From contig CAJMLF010000041.1 in assembly GCA_905214235.1 (NCBI GenBank), positions 1-10,633 of the forward strand: a DNA stretch of 10,633 bases. The letters are read 5' to 3'. This DNA comes from an uncultured bacterium. GTDB taxonomy: Bacteria; Bacillota; Bacilli; Lactobacillales; Lactobacillaceae. Of the stretch, positions 1 through 6,664 are shown piece after piece (the first letter of the stretch is position 1; each line of letters starts with the position of its first letter). The position numbers were made by a program, and so were the translations under genes. The notes below the pieces were generated by a model. That model saw only the letters and a program-made list of their open reading frames with translations. It was not told the origin of the DNA and made no database searches.

Positions 1-1240
1 ATGTCGCAGAACTCGTGGCACTGGATTGTGCGGAGCTCGTTGCGCTGGATTGTGCGGAGCTCGTTGCGCTGGATTGTGCAGAGCTCGTTGCGCTGGATTG
101 TGCAGAGCTCGTTGCACTTGAAGCAGCAGAGCTGGATTGTGAGCCTTGGCCTGGCTTTACGGCTGCAAATACCGGTTGAACCGCGTTCAGGGCCAACTTA
201 GCCTTGGCATCGGCACTGGCGTCGGCGTCACTGATGAAGTTAAAGTGTGCGTTACCCTTCTTGTCAAATGTTAAGGCCAGGTACTGGTTAGCAACCACGT
301 TCCCGTTAGCGTCCAGCGAAATGGCGTTCCCACCAGCACGTGACTTCAGGTTGAAGGAAGGATCGTTAAGCAGTGCGGTCGTGTGACCACCGGCACCAAT
401 GGTTTTACTCCCGTTGTCAGAGTACATCATGGCCAGAATAACCAGGTAAATGTTTTGCTTCAGCTGGTCCATGTTGATGGTCTTTACCCAACCAGCATTC
501 AATGCACTTTGTACCAGCATCCCACCGATATTTTCACCAACCCAGGCGTTGATTCCCATCTTCTTGGCTGCTGCTTCAAGGCCGGTCATGTTGTGGCCAT
601 CACCATTAAAGTTATCGTAGGCAGCGTGAACCATCGTGTAGCCCGCTTGGGTTGCAAATGGTGAAACCTTCACGAAGCCGGCGCTAACTTTGTTCCCGTT
701 TGGTTGGGCCTGAACTCTGCTCCGCAGTTGGTTAATGGTTTGGGCGGCGAAAGTGGTGATTTCACTTTCTTGTGCTGGCGTCAGATTCTGTAAGTCAACT
801 GTTTCGGCAGCATCCTTGGCATTGTGTTGATAGTTGCTGGCTGGGAAAACAATGTTTCCGTTAAAGCCAAGGGTTTCAAAGCCCTTAGCTGGGTCGCCAC
901 CGTTTTCTGAAATACCCTTGGTAGAAGCACTGATGATTGCCGGTGTCGAGTTGGCACCATTAGGGCGGAAACCATTCATTGCGTTGGCGTAACCATCAGG
1001 AATGACGAAGTTTTGACTAACGTTATCCTGTTGGTTTTGACTAGCGGCCAGAACAACTTGGCTCTGGGCCGTGGCCTGGTTTGGTGCGGTGACCGTTTCG
1101 TTTGTCCCCGCATTATCCGTGTTTGCGTCAGCGGAAGCTTGTTGTGCTTGAACACCCATGAAGGTGAAGCCTAACAGAACGGAAGCAACGCCCACGGATA
1201 ACTTCCGTAACCCCCAGCGTTGCTTAGAGTGATCAAACAT
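1..1240 (-). CDS. YSIRK-type secreted surface protein with SEC10/PgrA-like domain (C-terminus beyond window)
   Basis: Reading from ATG at 1240, the frame stays open for 413 codons to the left edge, so this is a 5'-complete, 3'-truncated gene. Residues 1-37 form a signal peptide: a basic start, then LRKLSVGVASVLLGF, a variant of the YSIRK signal of Gram-positive surface proteins, and a plausible cleavage after ASA37. Residues about 140-340 contain LQNLTPAQESEITTFAAQTINQ, HAAYDN, GHNMTGLEAAAKKMG, GENIGG and GAGGHT. I recognise this pattern from SEC10/PgrA surface-exclusion-type proteins of lactobacilli, which have a CAP-like fold. From about residue 370 the chain becomes a Ser/Ala/Thr/Gln repeat, probably a cell-wall-spanning stalk before an unseen anchor. 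An AAGG ribosome binding site lies 7 nt before the ATG. A role in adhesion or cell-surface interaction is an inference; no enzymatic function is shown. Confidence 0.88.
   Translation of the reverse strand, partial: MFDHSKQRWGLRKLSVGVASVLLGFTFMGVQAQQASADANTDNAGTNETVTAPNQATAQSQVVLAASQNQQDNVSQNFVIPDGYANAMNGFRPNGANSTPAIISASTKGISENGGDPAKGFETLGFNGNIVFPASNYQHNAKDAAETVDLQNLTPAQESEITTFAAQTINQLRSRVQAQPNGNKVSAGFVKVSPFATQAGYTMVHAAYDNFNGDGHNMTGLEAAAKKMGINAWVGENIGGMLVQSALNAGWVKTINMDQLKQNIYLVILAMMYSDNGSKTIGAGGHTTALLNDPSFNLKSRAGGNAISLDANGNVVANQYLALTFDKKGNAHFNFISDADASADAKAKLALNAVQPVFAAVKPGQGSQSSSAASSATSSAQSSATSSAQSSATSSAQSSATSSAQSSATSSAT
12..131. repeat. 24-bp tandem repeat in the Ser-rich stalk
   Basis: CTCGT recurs at 12, 36, 60, 84 and 108, an exact 24-base period. 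Units 2-4 are almost identical, unit 1 differs at a few bases and unit 5 is degenerate. On the minus strand each unit encodes eight residues of the type SATSSAQS inside the surface protein. In-frame copy-number change by slippage would lengthen or shorten the stalk without breaking the gene. Confidence 0.9.
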
Positions 1241-1302
1241 ACTAGCCTTATTCTTATTAAAATTTGACAAAAAAATAACCCCCTCTTAATAGTTACGCCC
1301 AT

Positions 1303-1330
1303 ATTATACACCTAAACCCCATTTTACCAA
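1303..1330 (-). promoter_or_regulatory. Promoter of the surface-protein gene
   Basis: On the minus strand a perfect TATAAT (1303-1308) lies 16 bases from TTGGTA (1325-1330). It is about 60 bases upstream of the ATG at 1240, giving a leader of roughly 55 nt that contains a G-rich and a T-rich run. No other candidate in the gap between ahpF and this gene is as good. Confidence 0.65.
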
Positions 1331-1394
1331 TCACTCCATAAAGAAAAGACACCCCGAACCCTGAAAATCTGGATACGAAGTGCCTTACTATTTG

Positions 1395-1420
1395 AAAAGC
1401 AAGGTTAACTTAGCCTTGCT
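1395..1420 (-). terminator. Probable terminator of ahpF
   Basis: On the minus strand AGCAAGG and CCTTGCT (1399-1405 and 1414-1420) form a 7-bp stem with an 8-base loop, followed by TTTTC. It starts 14 bases after the ahpF stop. The U-tract is short, so termination may be partial. Confidence 0.55.
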
Positions 1421-1433
1421 CTACTACTTTTTA

Positions 1434-3089
1434 CTATTGGTATTTTTCAACTGCCGCAACCAGCTGTTCGAGTGATTGGCTACCGAAAATTACTGGTGAG
1501 TCATCAATCATCGTGGCAGGTACGCTCATGATCTTCTTGCTCTTCCGCAAGTCTGGGAAGTGCTGGAGGTCAATCATCGTGGCGGTGATGTTCGGATTCA
1601 GTGAAGCCATCCGCTGGCAAGCCGCAACCACGTCTGGGCAGAAGTGGCAGGTCAAGGAAACACCGATTCTAATGTTAGCGGCCGGCAGCTTCTTAATCCG
1701 GTCCACCATTTCTGGTGCAACCGTCTGGCCCGGACCAGCTACGTTGTAAACCCCGAGAACCAGGGAGTTCAGTTCGTGGCCGGTTGGAATCCCAACATAG
1801 TGCAGACCCGTGTCGTTGCCATCTGCATCCAGGAGCTTCAGCATTGGCAGGTAGTCACCACTGCCCTGCTTCGTCGTTACCGTGAAGTGGTCATCGAGGC
1901 CGGCAAATTCGGTCACAAAGCCGACCAGTTGTTGGCTCAAGTCACTGTCGTTGGTGTTGACTTCCAGGGTGACGTCCTTAGTCAGGCGGTCAAAGATAGG
2001 CTTCAGTTGACTGTCGATATCAGCACTCAGCCAGTTGCCTTCGTGCGGCGTGACCTTTTCCTGGTCTTCCAGGTTAGTGGTTTGACCAACCGTCTTAGCG
2101 GCCTTCTTGGCCACGTCGGCGTGGATTGGAATTCCCTGCTTCTGCTTTTGGGTGGTGATGTATTGCTCAGCCGCCGTTGCTGCCACGGCCCCATCGGAAG
2201 CCGCCGTGATAATCTGGCGGAGGTTCTTCACAATAACATCCCCGGCAGCGTAAACCCCGGCAACGTTGGTTTCACCATTGGCGTTGGCCTTGATGTAACC
2301 ACGGTCGTCTAAGTCAATGATCCCCTGCAGGTTCTTGGTAGCTGGCTGGGTCCCGACGTAGATGAAGATGCCAAAGGTGTTATCGCCTTCATCAACGTGG
2401 TATGTCGTCTCCCGGCCAGTCTTGTTGTTGACCAGGGTGGCTTCCGTTACGTAGTCGTCACCCTTAACTTCCTTGACCTCAGTATTGTATTCTACCGAGA
2501 CCTTTGGGTTGTTCAGCGCTCGGGCCGCCATCAACGGTGGGCACTTGAAGTGGTCGCTGCGGACGAGGACGGTGACGTGCTTACCAAACCGGCTCAGGTA
2601 GTCGGCTTCTTCGGCAGCGGCGTAACCCCCACCGACAACGAAAATCTGCAGGCCGGTGAACAATTCACCGTCACAGGTTGAGCAGTATGCAACCCCGCGT
2701 CCCCGGAATTCGTCTTCACCGGGGAAGCCCACTTTGCGCGGTTTAGCACCGGTGGCAATGATCACGCTACGGGCGTGGTACTCCTTGCCACTCTTGCCAA
2801 CCAGGACCTTCACTTTGTCTTTGATCTGGTATTTTTCAACCTGGTCGTGTTCGATGGTGACACCAAAGTCCGCCACCTGCTTTTGCATCTGGTTCATCAG
2901 CTGGGTCCCGTCAACCTTTTCCACGGCGGGGTAGTTGTAAACCACGGAGGTCGTGGTGACTTGGCCGCCGACGGTATCGCCCTCAAGGATCAGGGTATCC
3001 AATGTTGCCCGACCAGCGTACAGTCCGGCAGACAATCCTGCTGGCCCGGCCCCAACGATGATCAGGTCGTATAAGTGTTCATCTGCCAT
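1434..3089 (-). CDS. ahpF: AhpF-type peroxiredoxin reductase, domain-permuted flavoprotein
   Basis: This cytosolic flavoenzyme passes electrons from NAD(P)H through FAD and two dithiols to AhpC. Numbering from ATG 3089, the first ~315 residues are a thioredoxin-reductase module: FAD-binding GAGPAG (13-18), redox CSTCDG (136-141), a nucleotide-binding GGG (153-155) and the FAD-contacting YAAGDV (280-285). Residues about 355-551 resemble the double-thioredoxin-fold domain that sits at the N-terminus of classical AhpF, with its dithiol CHFCPD (481-486) and a Val-Pro before the last strand. The order is therefore reversed relative to enterobacterial AhpF. I chose ATG 3089 because AGGTG lies 7 nt before it; a GTG at 3092 is in frame but only 4 nt from that site. 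It is 21 bases downstream of ahpC, so the two are co-transcribed. Confidence 0.92.
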   Translation of the reverse strand: MADEHLYDLIIVGAGPAGLSAGLYAGRATLDTLILEGDTVGGQVTTTSVVYNYPAVEKVDGTQLMNQMQKQVADFGVTIEHDQVEKYQIKDKVKVLVGKSGKEYHARSVIIATGAKPRKVGFPGEDEFRGRGVAYCSTCDGELFTGLQIFVVGGGYAAAEEADYLSRFGKHVTVLVRSDHFKCPPLMAARALNNPKVSVEYNTEVKEVKGDDYVTEATLVNNKTGRETTYHVDEGDNTFGIFIYVGTQPATKNLQGIIDLDDRGYIKANANGETNVAGVYAAGDVIVKNLRQIITAASDGAVAATAAEQYITTQKQKQGIPIHADVAKKAAKTVGQTTNLEDQEKVTPHEGNWLSADIDSQLKPIFDRLTKDVTLEVNTNDSDLSQQLVGFVTEFAGLDDHFTVTTKQGSGDYLPMLKLLDADGNDTGLHYVGIPTGHELNSLVLGVYNVAGPGQTVAPEMVDRIKKLPAANIRIGVSLTCHFCPDVVAACQRMASLNPNITATMIDLQHFPDLRKSKKIMSVPATMIDDSPVIFGSQSLEQLVAAVEKYQ

Positions 3090-3110
3090 CACTATTCACC
3101 TGGTTTCAGA

Positions 3111-3674
3111 TTAAAGCTTACCAACAAGGTCTAAGCTTGGCTTGATGGAGTCTTGACCTGGCTTCCAGTTAGCTGGGCATACCCGGTCACCGTGTTCACG
3201 AACGAATTGAGCAGCTTGCAGGGTCCGCAGAATTTCGTCAGCGCTCCGGCCAATACCCATGTTGTTAATCGTGTAGGATTGGATCTTGCCATCTGGGTCA
3301 ACGATGAATACACCACGGTAGGCTTGACCAGCTTCTTCATCGAGAACATCGAACATCCGGGCTAACTTGCCAGCAGGGTCGGCGAGCATGTGGTACTTGA
3401 TCTTACCGATCTTGTCAGATGCTTCTGCCCATGCCTTGTGGACGAATTCAGTATCTTCAGAAACGGAGTAGATTTCAGCGTTAGCCTTCTTGAAGTCTTC
3501 GTACTTGTCTTGCAAAGCTTCCAGTTCGGTTGGGCAAACAAATGAGAAGTCAGCTGGGTAGAAGAAGAAGATGGCCCACTTGCCAAGAACATCCTTCTTA
3601 GTAACTTCCTTTGTTTCACCGTCTTGGTATGCGTTTACCTTGAAGTCTTCAATTTCGTGTCCAACAAAATTCAT
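3111..3674 (-). CDS. ahpC: AhpC, typical 2-Cys peroxiredoxin
   Basis: This protein reduces hydrogen peroxide, organic hydroperoxides and peroxynitrite in the cytosol. It has 187 residues, the usual AhpC length. The peroxidatic centre is FYPADFSFVCPTE (P40, S44, C47), with the supporting arginine in AYRG (R120). The resolving cysteine is C166 in GDRVCPANW, and the protein ends in SLDLVGKL, as AhpC proteins do. The start is ATG 3674, with GGAGAGG 6 bases upstream; the frame extends to 3701 but those codons lie in the leader and have no ribosome binding site. It is first in the operon, directly ahead of its reductase ahpF. Two PerR-type boxes around its promoter indicate peroxide-responsive, metal-dependent repression. 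Confidence 0.97.
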   Translation of the reverse strand: MNFVGHEIEDFKVNAYQDGETKEVTKKDVLGKWAIFFFYPADFSFVCPTELEALQDKYEDFKKANAEIYSVSEDTEFVHKAWAEASDKIGKIKYHMLADPAGKLARMFDVLDEEAGQAYRGVFIVDPDGKIQSYTINNMGIGRSADEILRTLQAAQFVREHGDRVCPANWKPGQDSIKPSLDLVGKL

Positions 3675-3691
3675 AGATATCCTCTCCTTAA

Positions 3692-3706
3692 TTAGAATCA
3701 TTCTTA
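3692..3706. promoter_or_regulatory. PerR-type box 2 in the ahpC leader
   Basis: TTAGAATCATTCTTA matches the 7-1-7 Per box TTAGAATNATTCTAA at all but one defined position. It lies just downstream of the -10 element, about +6 to +20 of the likely transcript, where bound repressor would block elongation or open-complex formation. The match is read directly; PerR binding is inferred from the known consensus of Firmicutes. Confidence 0.65.
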
Positions 3707-3718
3707 ACTACACCTATA

Positions 3719-3746
3719 AGTATAACCAACTTCCGGAATTAATCAA
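3719..3746 (-). promoter_or_regulatory. ahpC-ahpF promoter
   Basis: On the minus strand TTGATT (3741-3746) and TATACT (3719-3724) are separated by 16 bases. The start of transcription should fall near 3712, giving a leader of about 38 nt to the ahpC ATG. PerR-type boxes sit on both sides. Confidence 0.65.
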
Positions 3747-3753
3747 GGCTTTT

Positions 3754-3768
3754 TTAGAATTATTCTAA
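3754..3768. promoter_or_regulatory. PerR-type box 1, perfect match, upstream of ahpC -35
   Basis: TTAGAATTATTCTAA is a perfect 7-1-7 inverted repeat and a perfect match to the Per box. The symmetry extends two more bases on each side, 19 bases in all (3752-3770). It ends 8 bases upstream of the -35 hexamer. Its centre is 62 bases from the centre of box 2, close to six helical turns, so two repressor dimers would lie on the same face of the DNA. Confidence 0.8.
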
Positions 3769-3780
3769 AATTTCATAGAC

Positions 3781-3819
3781 AAAAAGCAGGCCAGTGTCCC
3801 ATTGACACGAGCCTGCTTT
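3781..3819 (-). terminator. Terminator after rpsN, abutting the ahpC control region
   Basis: A 9-bp stem AAAGCAGGC/GCCTGCTTT (3783-3791 and 3811-3819) continues, after one internal mismatch pair on each side, as GTGTC/GACAC around a 5-base loop. On the minus strand it is followed by TTTTTGTC. It insulates ahpC from rpsN read-through. Confidence 0.85.
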
Positions 3820-3883
3820 GTATTGAAGCTGGATTAGAGGCCACCGCCCAGGTGCAAACGGCTAACGGTAGGCCCCTTTCTTC

Positions 3884-4153
3884 CTACCAGCTAGCCTTGC
3901 GGACGCCCGGAATCTGCCCCTTGTGAGCGAGGTTCCGGAAGTTGATCCGGGACATGCCAAACTTCCGCATGTAGGCGTGTGGCCGGCCGTCATAACGGTC
4001 CCGGTTGTGTAAGCGGACCGCACTGGAATTGCGCGGCAGCTTGGATAAGGCAATGTAGTCGCCCTTTTCCTTCAGTGCCCGCCGCTTGGCAGCGTACTTC
4101 TTAACCAGCGCTTCTTGGTGATGTAACTTAGCAATTTTTGACTTTTTTGCCAT
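3884..4153 (-). CDS. rpsN: Ribosomal protein S14, zinc-independent (C-minus) form
   Basis: This is a small-subunit (30S) ribosomal protein that binds 16S rRNA in the head region. It has 89 residues, very basic, with the S14 signature [11 protein letters not shown] near 52-62 and a tail containing [16 protein letters not shown]. No CxxC...CxxC zinc ribbon is present, so it is the longer, cysteine-free type rather than the 61-residue zinc form normally found in the spc operon. In Firmicutes such stand-alone copies are usually paralogues used when zinc is scarce; that role here is inferred, and I found no obvious Zur box upstream. The ATG at 4153 is preceded by AAAGGAG with an unusually long 15-base spacing. 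It is monocistronic, with its own terminator. Confidence 0.95.
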   Translation of the reverse strand: MAKKSKIAKLHHQEALVKKYAAKRRALKEKGDYIALSKLPRNSSAVRLHNRDRYDGRPHAYMRKFGMSRINFRNLAHKGQIPGVRKASW

Positions 4154-4160
4154 ATATAAA

Positions 4161-4205
4161 GTTGTTTTCTCCTTTATTTAGATATATGCGTGTGCAACAA
4201 ACAAC
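4161..4205 (-). promoter_or_regulatory. Inverted repeat enclosing the rpsN ribosome binding site
   Basis: On the minus strand GTTGTTT (4199-4205) can pair with AAACAAC (4161-4167). The loop of about 31 bases contains the AAAGGAG ribosome binding site. This could shape access to a Shine-Dalgarno that is already 15 bases from the ATG. The pairing is visible; a regulatory role is speculation. Confidence 0.3.
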
Positions 4206-4278
4206 TAAATTTAAACATCTGCGAATTCATTCACCACAAATTATCTGACATTCACTGACCAAATGCAACCAAAAGGCC

Positions 4279-5133
4279 CTAGCTTAACTTTTCCTTAGCA
4301 AAGCGCCGGTACTCGTCCGCGTAACCGTACTTGGCGTTGTAGCGGGTCAGCAGCTCCTGGTCGTGGGTGTAGGCCAGGCCAGTCTTCATCATCAGCTGGT
4401 AGAGCTCGGCGTACGGGATGGCATCCGTCTTTGCCCGGTCGCTTTCCACCGTCCGGTCGTAGGCGACGTGGCGGAAACTGGTCTCGGCCATCCCCTGGTC
4501 GTCGACCTCCAGAACTAGGTAGTGCGCCCGGAGGTCCTTTTGCAACGGCTGCCAGTGGTTGAACGGCTCGCCAACCGCCCCGGGGTTGAGGATGATCCGC
4601 TCGTCATTTGAATAGCGCAGCAGTTCGTGGTGGACGTGGGCATAAATCGCCACGTCGACCGGTTGGTCCGTGTCGACCTGGAAGAGCTTATCAAAATTAC
4701 TGGTTGACTGGGTCGGGAAGAGGGCCTGGCCCATATTCAAATCCGGCAGGTTGTGGGAGATGCCAAAGTTCAGGGGCCCGACCTGCTTGGTGACGTGCAT
4801 TGGCCAGTTGGCGATGCTGTCAATCAACTGGGTTGAGGCGTGACGGGCAACGTACTGGGCCAGACGGGCAAAGTAGACGTGCGACGGCTTGTCCAGGTCC
4901 ATCAGTCCCCGGGCACCGCGGACCACCAGGTCATCCCAGTTTCCCCGGACCACGACCGCCGGGTTCATCTTTTCAAAGAGCTTCCAGACCCGGGTAACAC
5001 TCGGTCCCGGCATCAAGAGGTCCCCGATGAACCAGTACTGGTCGACATTTTGTTTCAGGCTATCCTTATACATTGCCTGCAAGGCACTCAGGTTACCGTG
5101 GACATCCGAAAAAACGGCAATTCTCGTTTTCAA
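4279..5133 (-). CDS. Calcineurin-like metallophosphoesterase, YfcE/MJ0936-like
   Basis: This is a predicted cytosolic dimetal phosphodiesterase or phosphatase of 284 residues. The metal ligands appear in the family order: FSDVHGN (D10, H12), GDLL (D38), GNWDD (N65), SHN (H127) and YAHVHHE (H166, H168), followed by NPGAVGEP (183-190), which is typical of the small YfcE-type subfamily. The C-terminal ~80 residues extend beyond the core and may set substrate choice; the substrate cannot be read from sequence. The start is TTG 5133, supported by AGGAGG 9 bases upstream; no ATG is better placed. It is divergent from the first MFS gene, which also uses a TTG start. No convincing terminator is visible between its stop and rpsN. 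Confidence 0.88.
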   Translation of the reverse strand: MKTRIAVFSDVHGNLSALQAMYKDSLKQNVDQYWFIGDLLMPGPSVTRVWKLFEKMNPAVVVRGNWDDLVVRGARGLMDLDKPSHVYFARLAQYVARHASTQLIDSIANWPMHVTKQVGPLNFGISHNLPDLNMGQALFPTQSTSNFDKLFQVDTDQPVDVAIYAHVHHELLRYSNDERIILNPGAVGEPFNHWQPLQKDLRAHYLVLEVDDQGMAETSFRHVAYDRTVESDRAKTDAIPYAELYQLMMKTGLAYTHDQELLTRYNAKYGYADEYRRFAKEKLS

Positions 5134-5163
5134 ATCCGATTTCCTCCTTTTATTCCTATTAAT

Positions 5164-5172
5164 AGTATATCA
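5164..5172 (-). promoter_or_regulatory. Extended -10 promoter of the metallophosphoesterase
   Basis: The minus strand reads TGATATACT, an extended -10 (TGnTATACT), 31 bases upstream of the TTG start. No good -35 hexamer lies at 16-18 bases, which is common for extended -10 promoters. A clear plus-strand promoter for the divergent MFS gene was not found in the same gap. Confidence 0.5.
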
Positions 5173-5250
5173 CCCTATTTTCCATTAGCGGGTTCCGTGA
5201 TAATGGTGCTAAACTGGTTGAGTAAATTATCATTTGAAAGGAAGGATACC

Positions 5251-6615
5251 TTGTCCACACCTAGTCCAACTATCTCAACTAAAACCCGGCGGCTGATCAC
5301 CGCCATCCTGCTCTTGTCAGCCTTTGTCAGTCTGGCCAGTCAGACAATGATGATCACGGCCCTACCGGTCATCGAGCACGAACTCCACGTTTCCTTAAAC
5401 GCGGTCCAGTGGCTGACGACCGGTTATACCCTGATTATCGGGATCGTCACCCCTTTGTCCTCAAACATGTACGAAAAGTTTACCAACCGGCAGGTCTTCC
5501 TGTGGACGATTGGCGCCTTCATTGTCGGGACCGTCATCGGTTGCCTCTCCAGCAACTTCTACTCCCTCCTGTTAGCCCGGCTGATCCAGGCCGCCGCCAG
5601 CGGGATGCTAATGTCGTTTCAAATGACGACCATGATTTCGATCTACCCGATTGAACAGCGGGGGTCGATCCTTGGTCTCTCCAGCCTGGTCATCTCGACC
5701 GCCCCGGCAATTGGCCCGACCATCTCCGGGTTCCTCCTCCAAGTGCTTTCCTGGCGGTGGCTCTTCATTGCCGTCTTGCCCTTCATGGTGGTTGTCTTCA
5801 TCATTGGCTACTTCAAGTTACAAAACTTCTCGAAGACCCGGGATATCAAAATCGACTACCTGTCCGTCTTCATTTCCCTGCTGGGTTCGGCCCTGGCCCT
5901 TGGCAGCCTGACGGTCTTTGAAATTAACGTCTGGGCCGGTTGGGCAATGCTGGTCGTGGGACTGGTCATCATCGCCTTCTTTGTCAAACGGCAGCTCCAC
6001 CTGACTAACCCAATGCTCAAGGTGCAGATTTTCAAGTACCCGTCCTTTGGGCTGATGACCTTTGTCGGGATCTTTGCCTTCATGATCCTCCTTGGGACCG
6101 AGCAGCTGGTGCCGATCTTCAGTGAAAACGTCCTGGGGATGGGGAGCTTCAAGTCCGGACTGATTCTCTTGCCCGGTGCCATCTGCAACGGGGTGGCGGC
6201 CTCATTTATCGGCCGGCTGTATGACGAATACGGGCCGAAGTGGCTGATTATCATTGGTGGGGTCCTGATGCTAATCGCCTCCTACCCCTTCGTCACGATT
6301 TCTCAGCACTCGTCAATCCTGGTCTTGACCCTGGCCTACACCGTCCGGATGATTGGCAACGCCTTTGTCTTCAGTCCGGCCCTGTCGGAGGCCTTCTCCG
6401 GTCTTTCCCGCCTGGAAAACAGCCACGGGACCGCCCTTAACAACACCCTCCGTCAGGTTTCCGGGGCCGTGTCCGTCACGATGCTAGTCGTCATTGCCGG
6501 GATCCCGTCCAGCCTGATTGCCGGGATTCGCCTGTCAATGTGGATCACCGTCCTCCTGATCGTCCTGATGATGCTCACCTTTGCACACTATCTAAAAGTT
6601 AGCAAGCAGCGGTAA
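5251..6615 (+). CDS. MFS transporter, 14-TM DHA2 (EmrB/QacA/LmrB-like) drug:H+ antiporter type
   Basis: This integral membrane protein probably exports hydrophobic or cationic compounds using the proton gradient. From TTG 5251 it has 454 residues. I count about 14 hydrophobic segments beginning at residue 15. Family marks are an early ITALPVI, QWLTTGYTL (53-61), LLARLIQAAASG (107-118) as motif B, and STAPAIGPTISG (149-160) as the antiporter motif C. The loop 2-3 motif A is degenerate (SNMYEKFTNR), as in many DHA2 proteins of lactobacilli. The TTG start has AAAGGAAGG just upstream. The frame is open much further left, but that part is antisense to the metallophosphoesterase and lacks a binding site; ATG 5203 is possible but has no Shine-Dalgarno. 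The substrate is unknown. Confidence 0.88.
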   Translation: MSTPSPTISTKTRRLITAILLLSAFVSLASQTMMITALPVIEHELHVSLNAVQWLTTGYTLIIGIVTPLSSNMYEKFTNRQVFLWTIGAFIVGTVIGCLSSNFYSLLLARLIQAAASGMLMSFQMTTMISIYPIEQRGSILGLSSLVISTAPAIGPTISGFLLQVLSWRWLFIAVLPFMVVVFIIGYFKLQNFSKTRDIKIDYLSVFISLLGSALALGSLTVFEINVWAGWAMLVVGLVIIAFFVKRQLHLTNPMLKVQIFKYPSFGLMTFVGIFAFMILLGTEQLVPIFSENVLGMGSFKSGLILLPGAICNGVAASFIGRLYDEYGPKWLIIIGGVLMLIASYPFVTISQHSSILVLTLAYTVRMIGNAFVFSPALSEAFSGLSRLENSHGTALNNTLRQVSGAVSVTMLVVIAGIPSSLIAGIRLSMWITVLLIVLMMLTFAHYLKVSKQR

Positions 6616-6619
6616 TCCC

Positions 6620-6628
6620 TGTTATAAT
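6620..6628 (+). promoter_or_regulatory. Extended -10 promoter for the second MFS gene
   Basis: TGTTATAAT is a perfect extended -10 (TGnTATAAT) just after the stop codon of the first transporter, with a weak TTAGCA 18 bases upstream. It lies 37 bases before the ATG at 6665, so the second transporter can be transcribed independently as well as by read-through. Confidence 0.6.
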
Positions 6629-6664
6629 CGCTAACTGTTAACTATTAAGGAGATGAAAAGTAAT

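Noticed and set aside
12..131. Tandem 24-base units as a CRISPR array
   Set aside because: The units are contiguous with no unique spacers and are in frame within a Ser-rich protein.
383..664. Plus-strand frame within the surface-protein gene
   Set aside because: It is antisense to the intact SEC10/PgrA-like coding frame, which has a signal peptide and a promoter.
1644..2312. Plus-strand frame of 222 codons inside ahpF
   Set aside because: It is a shadow of the strongly conserved AhpF on the other strand and has no recognisable domain or binding site.
4840..5250. Extension of the first MFS gene leftward to an ATG at 4840
   Set aside because: The extra 137 codons are antisense to the metallophosphoesterase, show no membrane-transporter character and have no ribosome binding site; TTG 5251 has one.
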